A DNA stretch of 64,000 nucleotides from Marinobacter sp. F3R08 (GTDB lineage Bacteria > Pseudomonadota > Gammaproteobacteria > Pseudomonadales > Oleiphilaceae): NCBI RefSeq assembly GCF_018860425.1, contig NZ_JAHKPI010000015.1, positions 310,001 through 374,000 of the forward strand. The letters run 5' to 3'. Within the stretch, counting starts at the first letter, position 1. Each line of letters opens with the position of its first letter. Shown in pieces: positions 43,621 to 54,064 of the stretch. The notes below the pieces were generated by a model. It had not been told where the DNA came from, searched no databases, and was given only the letters and a program-made list of their open reading frames with translations. Position numbers and translations under genes: made by a program.

Positions 43621-45614
43621 CAACCTGCCTCCTCTTCACTGACTTCAATGGCAATAAGCTCTGCACCTTCGGAAACCTGATCGCCTTCGGCAAAGAAAAT
43701 TTCTGTGACCACACCGTTGGCCGGAGCCTTGATGGCGTGCTCCATTTTCATGGCTTCCATGATCACCAGACTCTGTCCGGCGTTAACCTTGTCGCCGACT
43801 TTTGCTTGCACGGCCACAATGGCGCCGTTCATGGGTGCGGCCAGGCTGCCTTCTCCGGCCAGTTCCTCGAAGCCGTAGCTTTCCTTGTACACGGAGCAGT
43901 TAAAGGTGTCGCCCTCGTAGAACAAGACCAGCTGATCGTTATACAGATTTCCGTGGATGCTGATTCGGTGCCCGTTGATCACGGCCTGCAGGTAGTCGTC
44001 ATCCAGTCGGGCCGTGAGGTTATACACGCTATCGCCCACGTACACCTGGTAGCGGTCATCCCGCTCCAGCACCTTGAGGTCGTGAATCTCCTCACCCACC
44101 TGCAGTTGCAGCGGCTGAGCGTATTCAGAATTCATGCGCCAGCTGTTCTGGCGACCGAACGGAGACCAGGGGTCAGTGCTGACTACTTCCCGTGACTTGC
44201 GTTGCTCCAGAACAAAGCCGGCAGCCAGAACCAGGGCTTTGTGGGCATCCAGTCTGGATTTCGGGAACAGCAGCTCCCGGTGATCCTCGATAAAGCCGGT
44301 GGTCAGTTCGGCTTCCCGGAACGGCTGGGCATCAGCCAGTGCGTGCAGGAACCGGATGTTGGTTCTCACCCCTGCGATGCGGTAATGCTCCAGTGCCTGA
44401 ACCATGCGGTTGATGGCCTGGTCGCGGGTTTCATCCCACACGATCAGTTTGGCGATCATAGGGTCGTAATGAATGCTGATGTCGTCGCCTTCGGTGACGC
44501 CGGTGTCCACTCTTACATGGGCGCTTTCATCCGGTGTGCTCAGGTAACGCAGGTGGCCGGTGGCCGGCAGGAAGTCCTGGTCCGGGTCTTCAGCGTAGAT
44601 GCGCGCTTCCAGAGCGTGGCCCCGGGTTTTTACCTGGGACTGTTCCAGTGGCAGGGGCTCACCCCAGGCCACTTTCAGTTGCCATTCCACCAGATCCTGG
44701 CCAGTGACCATCTCAGTGACGGGGTGTTCTACCTGCAGACGGGTGTTCATTTCCATGAAGAAGAAGGAGCCGTCCACGTCGTACAGGAACTCAACAGTAC
44801 CAGCGCCCACGTAGTTGATGGCCTGGGCGGCTTTGACCGCTGCTTCACCCATGGCTTTGCGGGTCTGCTCGCTCAGTCCCGGCGCCGGAGCCTCTTCGAG
44901 CACTTTCTGGTGGCGGCGCTGAACGGAGCAGTCGCGCTCGGCCAGGTACACACCCTTGCCGTCCTGATCGCAGAAGACCTGGATCTCTACGTGCCGTGGT
45001 TGGGTCAGGTAGCGCTCAATCAGCATGTCCGGGTTGCCGAAGGCGTTCTGGGCCTCACGTTTCGCGGCCGCCAGGGCATCGTCAAATTCGGATATCTGTT
45101 CGACCACCCGCATGCCTTTGCCACCACCGCCGGCTACGGCCTTGAGCAATAGCGGGAAGCCGCATTTCCCGGCTTCGGCACGCAGGGTTTCTGCCGATTG
45201 GTCGTCGCCGTGGTAACCGGGCACCAGGGGCACGCCGGCTTTTTCCATGATGGCTTTGGCGGCGGACTTGGAACCCATGGCCGCAATGGCCGAGGAGGGT
45301 GGTCCGATGAACACCAGATCGTTGGCTTCGCAGGCTTCGGCAAAACCGGTGTTTTCTGAGAGAAAACCGTAACCCGGGTGAATGGCCTGGGCACCGCTCT
45401 GTTTGGCAATCTCGATGATTTTCTCGGCCCGAAGGTAGCTCTCGGAGCTGGGGGCGGGGCCGATGTGGAAGGCTTCGTCGGCCATGGCCACGTGCCGGGC
45501 ATTGGCGTCAGCTTCTGAGTAGACAGCGACGCAGCGGATGCCCATGCGGTGGGCGGTTTGTATGATCCGGCAGGCGATTTCGCCCCGGTTGGCGATCAGA
45601 ATCTTGCTGAACAT
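43620..45614 (-). CDS. liuD: Methylcrotonyl-CoA carboxylase, biotin-carboxylase/BCCP subunit
   Basis: The 664-residue protein has a biotin carboxylase domain ([40 protein letters not shown]), a BT linker domain, and a C-terminal biotinyl domain with EAMKMEH, in which Lys623 carries biotin. With LiuB it carboxylates 3-methylcrotonyl-CoA. It is 5 bases after the liuC stop. Confidence 0.96.
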   Translation of the reverse strand: MFSKILIANRGEIACRIIQTAHRMGIRCVAVYSEADANARHVAMADEAFHIGPAPSSESYLRAEKIIEIAKQSGAQAIHPGYGFLSENTGFAEACEANDLVFIGPPSSAIAAMGSKSAAKAIMEKAGVPLVPGYHGDDQSAETLRAEAGKCGFPLLLKAVAGGGGKGMRVVEQISEFDDALAAAKREAQNAFGNPDMLIERYLTQPRHVEIQVFCDQDGKGVYLAERDCSVQRRHQKVLEEAPAPGLSEQTRKAMGEAAVKAAQAINYVGAGTVEFLYDVDGSFFFMEMNTRLQVEHPVTEMVTGQDLVEWQLKVAWGEPLPLEQSQVKTRGHALEARIYAEDPDQDFLPATGHLRYLSTPDESAHVRVDTGVTEGDDISIHYDPMIAKLIVWDETRDQAINRMVQALEHYRIAGVRTNIRFLHALADAQPFREAELTTGFIEDHRELLFPKSRLDAHKALVLAAGFVLEQRKSREVVSTDPWSPFGRQNSWRMNSEYAQPLQLQVGEEIHDLKVLERDDRYQVYVGDSVYNLTARLDDDYLQAVINGHRISIHGNLYNDQLVLFYEGDTFNCSVYKESYGFEELAGEGSLAAPMNGAIVAVQAKVGDKVNAGQSLVIMEAMKMEHAIKAPANGVVTEIFFAEGDQVSEGAELIAIEVSEEEAG

Positions 45615-45619
45615 TGTTG

Positions 45620-46423
45620 TTATTCCTCCGGAACCCAGTTGGCCTTGCGCTTGTTCAGGAAGGCGCTGAGCCCTTCCTGCCCTTCTTCACCCACCCGGAT
45701 GTCCGCGATGCGGTGTGCCGTATCGTCAATCACATCGTCGCTGATGGGCTTGTGGCTGACAGCGAAGATCAGCTCCTTGGCGGCTTTCATGGCGTTGGGC
45801 CCGTTCATGGCCAGTTGCTGAAGCATGTCGTTACAGCGGGCTTCCATGGTCTCGACATCGTCGCAGACGATGTGCACAAGACCGTATTCCAGTGCCTGTG
45901 TTGCTGTGAATATCTCAGCTGAGATGAAGTATCGTCTCGCCTGGCGTTCGCCGATGGCCCTTACCACGTAGGGGCTGATCACCGCCGGAATCAGGCCGAG
46001 TTTCACTTCACTCAGGCAGAAACTGGAAGTTTCGGTGGCAATGACGATGTCACAGCAGGCGGCAAGGCCCACTGCACCGCCGAAAGCAGCGCCCTGAACC
46101 AGGCCGATCACCGGCTTGGACAGGTGGTTGAGCACGTTCATCAGCCGAGCCAGTTCCCGGGAATCATCCAGGTTTTCCTGGCGGCTGTTCTCGGCCATGC
46201 GGCGCATCCAGCCAAGGTCGGCCCCGGCGGAGAAGTGCTTGCCTTCGGAGCGCAGGATGACGACCTTCACGCTGTCGTTGGCATTCACCTCGGTGAGGGT
46301 GCTGATCAGCTGCTGGATGATCACGTCGTCGAAGGCGTTGCGCTTGTCCGGGCGGTTGAGAACCACCTCGGCAATGCCTTCGGAACGGTGTCTGAGCAGA
46401 ACTGCGGATTCGTTGTCTGTCAT
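45620..46423 (-). CDS. liuC: Methylglutaconyl-CoA hydratase (enoyl-CoA hydratase family)
   Basis: The 267-residue crotonase-fold protein has LNRPDKRNAFDDVIIQQL, the oxyanion loops GKHFSAGADLGWMRRM and GAAFGGAVGLAACCDIVIA, and the C-terminal KANW. It hydrates 3-methylglutaconyl-CoA to HMG-CoA. The ATG at 46423, six bases after GGGGAG, is preferred over the GTG at 46441 that would overlap liuB. Confidence 0.93.
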   Translation of the reverse strand: MTDNESAVLLRHRSEGIAEVVLNRPDKRNAFDDVIIQQLISTLTEVNANDSVKVVILRSEGKHFSAGADLGWMRRMAENSRQENLDDSRELARLMNVLNHLSKPVIGLVQGAAFGGAVGLAACCDIVIATETSSFCLSEVKLGLIPAVISPYVVRAIGERQARRYFISAEIFTATQALEYGLVHIVCDDVETMEARCNDMLQQLAMNGPNAMKAAKELIFAVSHKPISDDVIDDTAHRIADIRVGEEGQEGLSAFLNKRKANWVPEE

Positions 46424-46437
46424 ATCAGTCTCCCCGA

Positions 46438-48045
<1,608 letters not shown>

Positions 48046-48073
48046 TTTATCGGGCCTCGAGGTTCGGGGCGGC

Positions 48074-48181
48074 GGGACTGGCGGACTGTCTTTCCGGGAA
48101 CCGCTACGAGCACATCCTTGTGCACTTGACTGTGGCCATCCATGGCCACAGACATTCCCGGAAAGACACTCCGCCAGTCCC
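48074..48181 (-). repeat. Nested inverted repeat (27-bp stem) between liuA and liuB
   Basis: The arms 48074-48100 and 48155-48181 are complementary at 26 of 27 positions. The 54-nt loop holds a second hairpin, TGTGGCCAT-cc-ATGGCCACA (48131-48150). The liuA-liuB gap is 207 bases, much longer than the other gaps in this operon. It may be an mRNA-processing or attenuation element, or an inserted palindromic (BIME/MITE-like) unit. Confidence 0.75.
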
Positions 48182-48252
48182 TCGTCTTACTTTGGGTGCA
48201 GGCCGTCCTGCGATCTTCCTGCTGTGGACGGCCTCTGGCTTGAAGCTGGGCT

Positions 48253-49419
48253 TTACTTGTTCAGATACAACTCGCGGCCAATGAGCATTCGGCGGATTTC
48301 AGAAGTTCCGGCACCGATTTCATACAGTTTGGCGTCACGCAGCAGGCGGCCTGTCGGGTATTCATTGATGTAGCCGTTGCCGCCCAGAAGCTGGATGGCG
48401 TCCAGGGCCAGTTTGGTGGCCATTTCGGCGGAGTAGAGGATGGCGCCTGCGGCGTCTTTGCGGGTGGTTTCACCGCGGTCGGCCGACATGGCGACCATGT
48501 AGACGTAAGACTTGGCGGTGTTCATCCAGGTGTACATGTCGGCGACCTTGCCCTGGACCAGTTCAAATTCACCGATGGCCTGGCCGAACTGTTTGCGTTC
48601 ACGGATGTAGGGAACGACAACGTCCATGGCTGCCTGCATGATGCCCAGTGGGCCGCCCGAAAGAACCAGCCGCTCGTAGTCGAGACCGCTCATGAGGACT
48701 TTGGCGCCGTTACCCACCCCACCCAGGACGTTTTCCTTGGGTACTTTGCAGTCTACGAAGACCAGCTCACAGGTGTTGGAGCCGCGCATGCCGAGCTTGT
48801 CGAGTTTCTGATGGCGGCTGAAGCCCGGAGCATCGCGTTCTACGATGAAGGCGGTAACGCCCTTGGAGCCGGCCTGGGTATCGGTCTTGGCGTAGATGAC
48901 GTAGGTGTTTGCGTCCGGGCCGTTGGTGATCCACATCTTGTTGCCATTCAGGATGTAGTGGTCACCGGCATCCTTGGCGCTCAGTTTCATGGAGATGACG
49001 TCGGAGCCGGCATTGGGCTCGGACATGGCGAGGGCGCCAATGTGTTCGCCGCTGACGAGTTTCGGCAGGTATTTCTGTTTCTGTTCTTCGGTGCCGTTGC
49101 GGTGAATCTGGTTCACGCACAGGTTGGAGTGGGCACCGTAGGAGAGGCCAACGGAGGCGGAGGCACGGCTGATTTCTTCCATGGCGATGACGTGCGCCAG
49201 GTAGCCCATGTCGGAGCCGCCGTATTCTTCGCTCACGGTGATACCCAGCAAGCCCATGTCGCCCATTTTTCGCCACAGGTCCATGGGGAACTCGTTGTTG
49301 CGGTCGATTTCCTCGGCACGGGGTGCGATTTCAGACGCAGCAAAGCCGTTGATCTGCTCGCGGAGCATATCCAGGGTTTCGCCGAGGCCGAAGTTGAGCT
49401 CTGAGTATTGTGATTTCAT
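48253..49419 (-). CDS. liuA: Isovaleryl-CoA dehydrogenase
   Basis: The 388-residue acyl-CoA dehydrogenase has the isovaleryl-type active site: the catalytic Glu in the helix [19 protein letters not shown], and Gly instead of Glu in [20 protein letters not shown]-binding [27 protein letters not shown] is intact. It oxidises isovaleryl-CoA to methylcrotonyl-CoA. It starts 25 bases after the liuR stop and is in the liuR transcript. Confidence 0.95.
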   Translation of the reverse strand: MKSQYSELNFGLGETLDMLREQINGFAASEIAPRAEEIDRNNEFPMDLWRKMGDMGLLGITVSEEYGGSDMGYLAHVIAMEEISRASASVGLSYGAHSNLCVNQIHRNGTEEQKQKYLPKLVSGEHIGALAMSEPNAGSDVISMKLSAKDAGDHYILNGNKMWITNGPDANTYVIYAKTDTQAGSKGVTAFIVERDAPGFSRHQKLDKLGMRGSNTCELVFVDCKVPKENVLGGVGNGAKVLMSGLDYERLVLSGGPLGIMQAAMDVVVPYIRERKQFGQAIGEFELVQGKVADMYTWMNTAKSYVYMVAMSADRGETTRKDAAGAILYSAEMATKLALDAIQLLGGNGYINEYPTGRLLRDAKLYEIGAGTSEIRRMLIGRELYLNK

Positions 49420-49444
49420 CGTTGGCTACCTTTGATTTCTGTTA

Positions 49445-49888
49445 TTAGTTTTCAGCGGCCTGCCTGTTTTCATCGTTCGCAGGCGCTTGCTGTTTCTTTT
49501 TCTTTTGCAGTTCTGCCAGGGCTTCCCGACACCGGGCCTCGGCTGTATCCATTTCCATTTCTGCCTGGGCGATGTCGTTTTTCTGTTGTTCCAGTTGCGC
49601 CCGTTTGTTGCTCAGAATGGTCAGCATCTTGAGCAACTGTTTCTCATTGCCGCTGAGAGTCTCGTCCCACAGGTCAAACAGCTCTTTGGTTTCCGCGAGG
49701 GAGAAGCCCATGCGCTTGCCCCGGAGGATCAGTTTTAGCCGTACACGATCTTTCGAGCTGAAGATCCGCGTCTGCCCGCGCCGTGACGGCTTGAGCAGTT
49801 CCTGATCTTCATAGAAACGAATGCTCCGGGTTGTCACGTCGAACTCTTTTGCGAGCTCGCTGATGCTGTATGTCTGTTTAATGTCCAT
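49445..49888 (-). CDS. liuR: MerR-family regulator of leucine degradation
   Basis: The 147-residue protein has an N-terminal MerR winged helix-turn-helix (YSISELAKEFDVTTRSIRFYEDQELLKPSRRGQTRIFSSKDRVRLKLIL) and a long coiled coil (NEKQLLKMLTILSNKRAQLEQQKNDIAQAEMEM) ending in a charged tail. The position ahead of liuABCDE identifies it as LiuR. It should bind TTTACGTAAACGTAAA at 49923 and the two related sites in the first 4.1 kb. Confidence 0.94.
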   Translation of the reverse strand: MDIKQTYSISELAKEFDVTTRSIRFYEDQELLKPSRRGQTRIFSSKDRVRLKLILRGKRMGFSLAETKELFDLWDETLSGNEKQLLKMLTILSNKRAQLEQQKNDIAQAEMEMDTAEARCREALAELQKKKKQQAPANDENRQAAEN

Positions 49889-49922
49889 TGGGATTTCCTT
49901 TTTAGACTTAGGTTAGATAAAG

Positions 49923-49938
49923 TTTACGTAAACGTAAA
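49923..49938. promoter_or_regulatory. LiuR operator in the divergent liuR/SDR promoter region
   Basis: TTTACGTAAACGTAAA lies 35 bases before liuR and 55 bases before the SDR gene, so it can serve both directions. It is the reference site for the copies at 1050 and 4006. Confidence 0.8.
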
Positions 49939-49992
49939 GTAGTTTTAGGGTCCGATTTCTAACAAACAGAATCCTGAAAAGAGGGGTGAACG

Positions 49993-50754
49993 ATGGAATT
50001 CAATAATGTGGCAGCCATTGTAACAGGCGGGGCTTCCGGACTGGGCGAGGGTGCGGCACGGGCGTTGGCTGCGTCTGGCTGCAAGGTTGCGGTGCTTGAT
50101 TTGCAGCAAGAGCAGGGTGAGAAGGTGGCCGCAGACATCGGCGGCATTTTCCTGAAATGCGATGTGAGTTCCCCGGACAGTGCTGAAGCGGCTATTAATG
50201 CGGCGCGTGAGGTGCATGGCCCGTGCGGGATTGCGGTCAACTGTGCCGGCATTGCCACGGCCTCCAAGATTCTGGGGCGTGAGGGTGTGATGCCACTGGA
50301 GAGCTTCAGCAAGGTTATTCAGGTCAATCTCATCGGCACCTTTAACATTCTGCGCCTGGCGGCGGCGGATATGGCCCAGCGTGAGCCAAATGCCGACGGC
50401 GAACGAGGTGTCATCATCAATACGGCGTCGGTGGCGGCCTATGAAGGGCAGATTGGTCAGGCCGCGTACAGTGCCTCCAAGGGTGGCGTGGTTTCACTTA
50501 CCCTGCAGTCAGCCCGTGAGCTGGCCCGGGAGGGCATCCGTGTAAATACGATTGCACCGGGCCTGTTCATGACACCCATGATGGCGGGTATGCCCGAGGA
50601 AGTTCAGGAGAGCCTGGCAGCCACGCTGCCTTTCCCCAAGCGCCTCGGCAAGCCGGAAGAGTTTGGGATGATGGTGGACCAGATGGTGCGCAATCCGATT
50701 CTCAATGGCGAAGTGATTCGTCTGGACTGCGCGCTTCGCATGGCGCCCAAGTGA
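49993..50754 (+). CDS. SDR, 3-hydroxy(-2-methyl)acyl-CoA dehydrogenase type
   Basis: The 253-residue classical SDR has the NAD-binding [19 protein letters not shown], the [11 protein letters not shown]er and the YSASK catalytic pair. It resembles HSD17B10-like dehydrogenases that oxidise 3-hydroxyacyl-CoA, including the 2-methyl-3-hydroxybutyryl-CoA of isoleucine breakdown. It heads the operon divergent from liuR, with an acyl-CoA dehydrogenase and a thiolase downstream, which is a beta-oxidation set lacking only a hydratase. Confidence 0.88.
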   Translation: MEFNNVAAIVTGGASGLGEGAARALAASGCKVAVLDLQQEQGEKVAADIGGIFLKCDVSSPDSAEAAINAAREVHGPCGIAVNCAGIATASKILGREGVMPLESFSKVIQVNLIGTFNILRLAAADMAQREPNADGERGVIINTASVAAYEGQIGQAAYSASKGGVVSLTLQSARELAREGIRVNTIAPGLFMTPMMAGMPEEVQESLAATLPFPKRLGKPEEFGMMVDQMVRNPILNGEVIRLDCALRMAPK

Positions 50755-50778
50755 AGCAATTAATTGCAGGAGGCATAC

Positions 50779-51930
50779 ATGACCATGTCTGTTGATAAAG
50801 AAGAACTGGCGATGTTCCGGGATTCCGTCGTCAAAGTCCTGGAAAAGGAAGTGACGCCGCACTACGAGACCTGGGAAAAGTCCGGGCTGGTGCCCCGCGA
50901 ACTCTGGAACACGCTGGGCGATGCCGGGATGCTGTGTGTGGATGTGCCCGAAGAGTGGGGTGGTATCGGTGCGCCTTTCCAGTTCTCAGTGGTGGTGGGC
51001 GAAGAGCTTGCCCGAATGGGATTTGGCGCGCTGTCTACCAACGTGATGGTCCATTCGGACATTGTTGCGCCTTATCTGAGCCACATGGGTAACGACGAGC
51101 AGAGGCAGCAGTGGTTGCCCCGGCTGGTTTCGGGGGAGGCCGTTGGTGCTATTGCCATGACCGAGCCTGGTGCCGGCAGTGATTTGCAGGCGATCCGCAC
51201 CAGTGCCGTGAAAGATGGCGATGAGTACATTCTGAACGGCTCCAAGACCTTCATTACCAACGGTCAGCATGCCGATATGGTGATTGTGGCCGCCAAAACC
51301 GATCCGAAAGCCGGTGCCCGTGGCATCAGCCTGTTTCTGGTGGACACCTCGCTGCCAGGTTTCAGCAAAGGGCGCAATCTGGACAAAATCGGCCAGCACT
51401 CCGGAGACACCTCCGAGCTGTTCTTCTCGGACATGCGCATTCCGGCGTCCGCGCTGCTGGGTGAGGAAGGCCAGGGATTTATCTACCTGATGCGCGAACT
51501 GCCCCGTGAACGTCTGGTGATTGGCGCTCTCGGGGTTGCTGCAGCCAGAGGCTCCCTGGATCTCACTATTGCCTACGCCCAGGAGCGGGAACTGTTTGGC
51601 CAGAAGCTGGCGCAGCTGCAGAACACCCGTTTTGAAATTGCCCGTATGGAAACCGACTACCGGATTAACAAGGCGTTTGTGGACCAGTGCATCGACCAGT
51701 ACGACATGGGCGAACTCGATGCCCCGACGGCGTCCATGGCCAAGTACAGCGCCACCGAAATGCAGTGCCGGGTGGCCGATGGCTGCCTGCAGCTGTTTGG
51801 CGGTTACGGTTACACCACCGAATACCCGATTTCCCGGGCCTTTATCGACGCGAGGGTGCAACGCATTTATGGCGGCACCTCGGAAGTCATGAAAGAAATT
51901 ATTGCCCGCTCTGTGCTGGGTAAAGCCTGA
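50779..51930 (+). CDS. Acyl-CoA dehydrogenase
   Basis: The 383-residue flavoprotein has AMTEPGAGSDLQAIRT, NGSKTFITNGQHADMVIVAAKTD and LFGGYGYTTEYPISRAFIDARVQRIYGGTSEVM. The catalytic Glu is likely in ELPRERLVIGALGVAA, as in the long-chain/isovaleryl type, since the MCAD position (YGGT) is Gly. The ATG at 50779 follows AGGAGG. The TTG at 50764 is within the ribosome-site region. Its substrate may be a branched or medium-chain acyl-CoA. Confidence 0.9.
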   Translation: MTMSVDKEELAMFRDSVVKVLEKEVTPHYETWEKSGLVPRELWNTLGDAGMLCVDVPEEWGGIGAPFQFSVVVGEELARMGFGALSTNVMVHSDIVAPYLSHMGNDEQRQQWLPRLVSGEAVGAIAMTEPGAGSDLQAIRTSAVKDGDEYILNGSKTFITNGQHADMVIVAAKTDPKAGARGISLFLVDTSLPGFSKGRNLDKIGQHSGDTSELFFSDMRIPASALLGEEGQGFIYLMRELPRERLVIGALGVAAARGSLDLTIAYAQERELFGQKLAQLQNTRFEIARMETDYRINKAFVDQCIDQYDMGELDAPTASMAKYSATEMQCRVADGCLQLFGGYGYTTEYPISRAFIDARVQRIYGGTSEVMKEIIARSVLGKA

Positions 51931-51946
51931 TTAAGTGAGGAAAATC

Positions 51947-53128
51947 ATGAGTAACAACGACGTAGTTATTGCAGGATCCGCGCGTACCCCGATGGGTGGC
52001 ATGATGGGCTCTCTCAGCTCTGTGCGCTCCCCGGATCTTGGCGCCATCTCCATCAAGGCTGCGATTGAGCGCTCCGGCCTGCAGCCGGCGGATGTCCAGG
52101 AAGTGATCATGGGCTGCGTATTGCCCGCCGGTCTCGGACAGGCTCCGGCACGACAGGCTTCCCGCGCCTCAGGTGTTCCGGATAGCTCAGGTTGTACCAC
52201 CGTTAACAAGATGTGTGGCTCCGGTATGCAGGCGGTCATTATGGCCCATGACCAGATCAAGGCGGGCACCAACAACATCATGATTGCCGGCGGCATGGAA
52301 AACATGAGTCAGGCGCCGTACCTGTTGCCCAAGGCTCGTAGCGGCATGCGCATGGGCCACGGTCAGGTGATGGACAGCATGTTCCTTGATGGTCTGGAAG
52401 ATGCCTACGAGGGTGGCCTGATGGGTGTGTTCGCCCAGCGCACCGCCGACAAGTACGACATCAGTCGCCAGGCTATGGACGAGTTCGCTATCGGTTCGCT
52501 GCAGAAATCACTGGCGGCTATAGAGAACGGCTGGTTCCGTGACGAGATTGTTCCGGTCACCGTGCCCGGTCGTGGGGGAGACACCGAGGTTGACACCGAC
52601 GAGCAGCCGGGCAATGCCAAGCCAGAGAAAATCCCGAACCTGAAACCGGCCTTCGCCAAAGACGGATCGGTCACCGCCGCCAACTCAAGCTCTATCAGCG
52701 ACGGCGCCTCTGCCCTGGTACTGGCATCGGCTGCCGAAGCCGACGCCCGCGGCCTGACGCCTCAGGCGCGCATCGTGGCCCACGCAACCCACGCTCGATT
52801 GCCGTCCGAGTTCACCCTGGCGCCCATAGGTGCCATCGAGAAGGTTCTGGTGAAAGCCGGTTGGAGCAAAGACGACGTCGATCTGTTTGAAATCAACGAA
52901 GCCTTTGCTGTGGTGACGCTGGCAGCCATTAATGAGTTGGGACTGGCGCCCGAGAAAGTGAATGTTCACGGCGGCGCCTGTGCACTCGGTCATCCCATTG
53001 GTTCTTCAGGCTCACGAATCCTGATCACCCTGATCAACGCCCTGAAGCAGCGCGGCCTGAAGCGTGGTGTGGCATCGCTCTGCATTGGTGGCGGTGAAGG
53101 CACTGCAGTGGCCATCGAACTGATCTGA
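51947..53128 (+). CDS. Acetyl-CoA C-acyltransferase (thiolase)
   Basis: The 393-residue thiolase has the nucleophile Cys in TTVNKMCGSGMQAVIMA, the NEAFAVV motif, His in GGACALGHPIGSSGSRI and the second Cys in SLCIGGGEGTAVAIE. It cleaves 3-ketoacyl-CoA, giving acetyl-CoA and possibly propionyl-CoA from isoleucine. The ATG at 51947 follows GAGG. It ends the operon, with a hairpin after it. Confidence 0.93.
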   Translation: MSNNDVVIAGSARTPMGGMMGSLSSVRSPDLGAISIKAAIERSGLQPADVQEVIMGCVLPAGLGQAPARQASRASGVPDSSGCTTVNKMCGSGMQAVIMAHDQIKAGTNNIMIAGGMENMSQAPYLLPKARSGMRMGHGQVMDSMFLDGLEDAYEGGLMGVFAQRTADKYDISRQAMDEFAIGSLQKSLAAIENGWFRDEIVPVTVPGRGGDTEVDTDEQPGNAKPEKIPNLKPAFAKDGSVTAANSSSISDGASALVLASAAEADARGLTPQARIVAHATHARLPSEFTLAPIGAIEKVLVKAGWSKDDVDLFEINEAFAVVTLAAINELGLAPEKVNVHGGACALGHPIGSSGSRILITLINALKQRGLKRGVASLCIGGGEGTAVAIELI

Positions 53129-53146
53129 TTCAATCAGACTGGTTTT

Positions 53147-53182
53147 TGAGGTCCGTCACGCTGCGAACGTTGGCGGACCTCA
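53147..53182 (+). terminator. Terminator-like hairpin after the thiolase gene
   Basis: TGAGGTCCG (53147-53155) and CGGACCTCA (53174-53182) form a 9-bp stem 18 bases past the stop. A loose T-rich tract follows. Confidence 0.55.
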
Positions 53183-53223
53183 TCTCTTCCATCCTTTTAT
53201 GCTTTCAGCTTTCCTTGTTGAGC

Positions 53224-54021
53224 CTAAAGCGCATTAAACAGCATTCGTCCGGCAATAATCAGCAAGAACGCGCCAAAGCCACGTTTGAGCGTTGCCGCGG
53301 GAATGCGATGACTGAGGGCGACACCCAGGGGTGCGGTGATGACAGTAAAGACGGCAATACACGCCGCGGCAGGCAGGTAGACATAGCCGAACGACCATTC
53401 TGTGATATTGGCACCCCAGCCTGAGATGGCGTAACCAATGGTACCGACCAGCGCCAGCGGGAAACCCAGGGTGCTCGAGGTGGCTACCGCACGCTGCATG
53501 GGCACATTGAAGAACACCATCAGCGGCACCATCACATTACCGCCACCAATTCCTGCAAGACCAGACAGCGTGCCGCTGAACAGTCCTAATCCGGCGGTGC
53601 CGGCCTTGCCCGGCATGGTCCTGGACGGATCCGGCACCCAGCGACTGAGCATGATGAGCGAAACCACCAGCAGGAAGCAGGCGATGCCGATTTCCAGGGC
53701 CATGGTTGGAAGGCGTGCGGCAATAAAACCGGACAGAAAGCTGCCCAGCACGACGGTAAGAGACCAGCGCTTGAAGATATCCCAGTCCACGGCTTGCCGT
53801 TTGATTTGCGATCTGGCGGCCGATATGGAGGTAAAGATGATGGTGCAGAGTGAGGTTGCAACGGCTGTTATTACAATAGACTCTGCGGGGAAATCCTGAA
53901 TGCCAAGGATGATGATCAGAGCCGGCACAATAACCACTCCGCCGCCAATGCCAAGCATGCCGGCAAGAATACCGGCAACAACGCCGAGGGCGGAACAGGC
54001 GATAATAATGTCCATAAACAA
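53224..54021 (-). CDS. TauE/SafE-family anion exporter
   Basis: The 265-residue inner-membrane protein has eight or so spans and the two TauE repeats GVVAGILAGMLGIGGGVVIVPALIIILG and GLFSGTLSGLAGIGGGNVMVPLMVFF. The family exports sulfite, sulfoacetate or related anions. It begins 43 bases after the gamma-glutamyltransferase-like gene on the same strand, so it may be the last gene of the peptide-uptake operon. Confidence 0.9.
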   Translation of the reverse strand: MFMDIIIACSALGVVAGILAGMLGIGGGVVIVPALIIILGIQDFPAESIVITAVATSLCTIIFTSISAARSQIKRQAVDWDIFKRWSLTVVLGSFLSGFIAARLPTMALEIGIACFLLVVSLIMLSRWVPDPSRTMPGKAGTAGLGLFSGTLSGLAGIGGGNVMVPLMVFFNVPMQRAVATSSTLGFPLALVGTIGYAISGWGANITEWSFGYVYLPAAACIAVFTVITAPLGVALSHRIPAATLKRGFGAFLLIIAGRMLFNAL

Positions 54022-54064
54022 GTCCTGAAGAAATGGTTTTTATGATTTCGAATGTCGCGGCCGA

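Noticed and set aside
48811..49404. Long plus-strand ORF opposite liuA
   Set aside because: It is a shadow of the GC-biased third positions of liuA. The protein is Gly/Val-rich without motifs.
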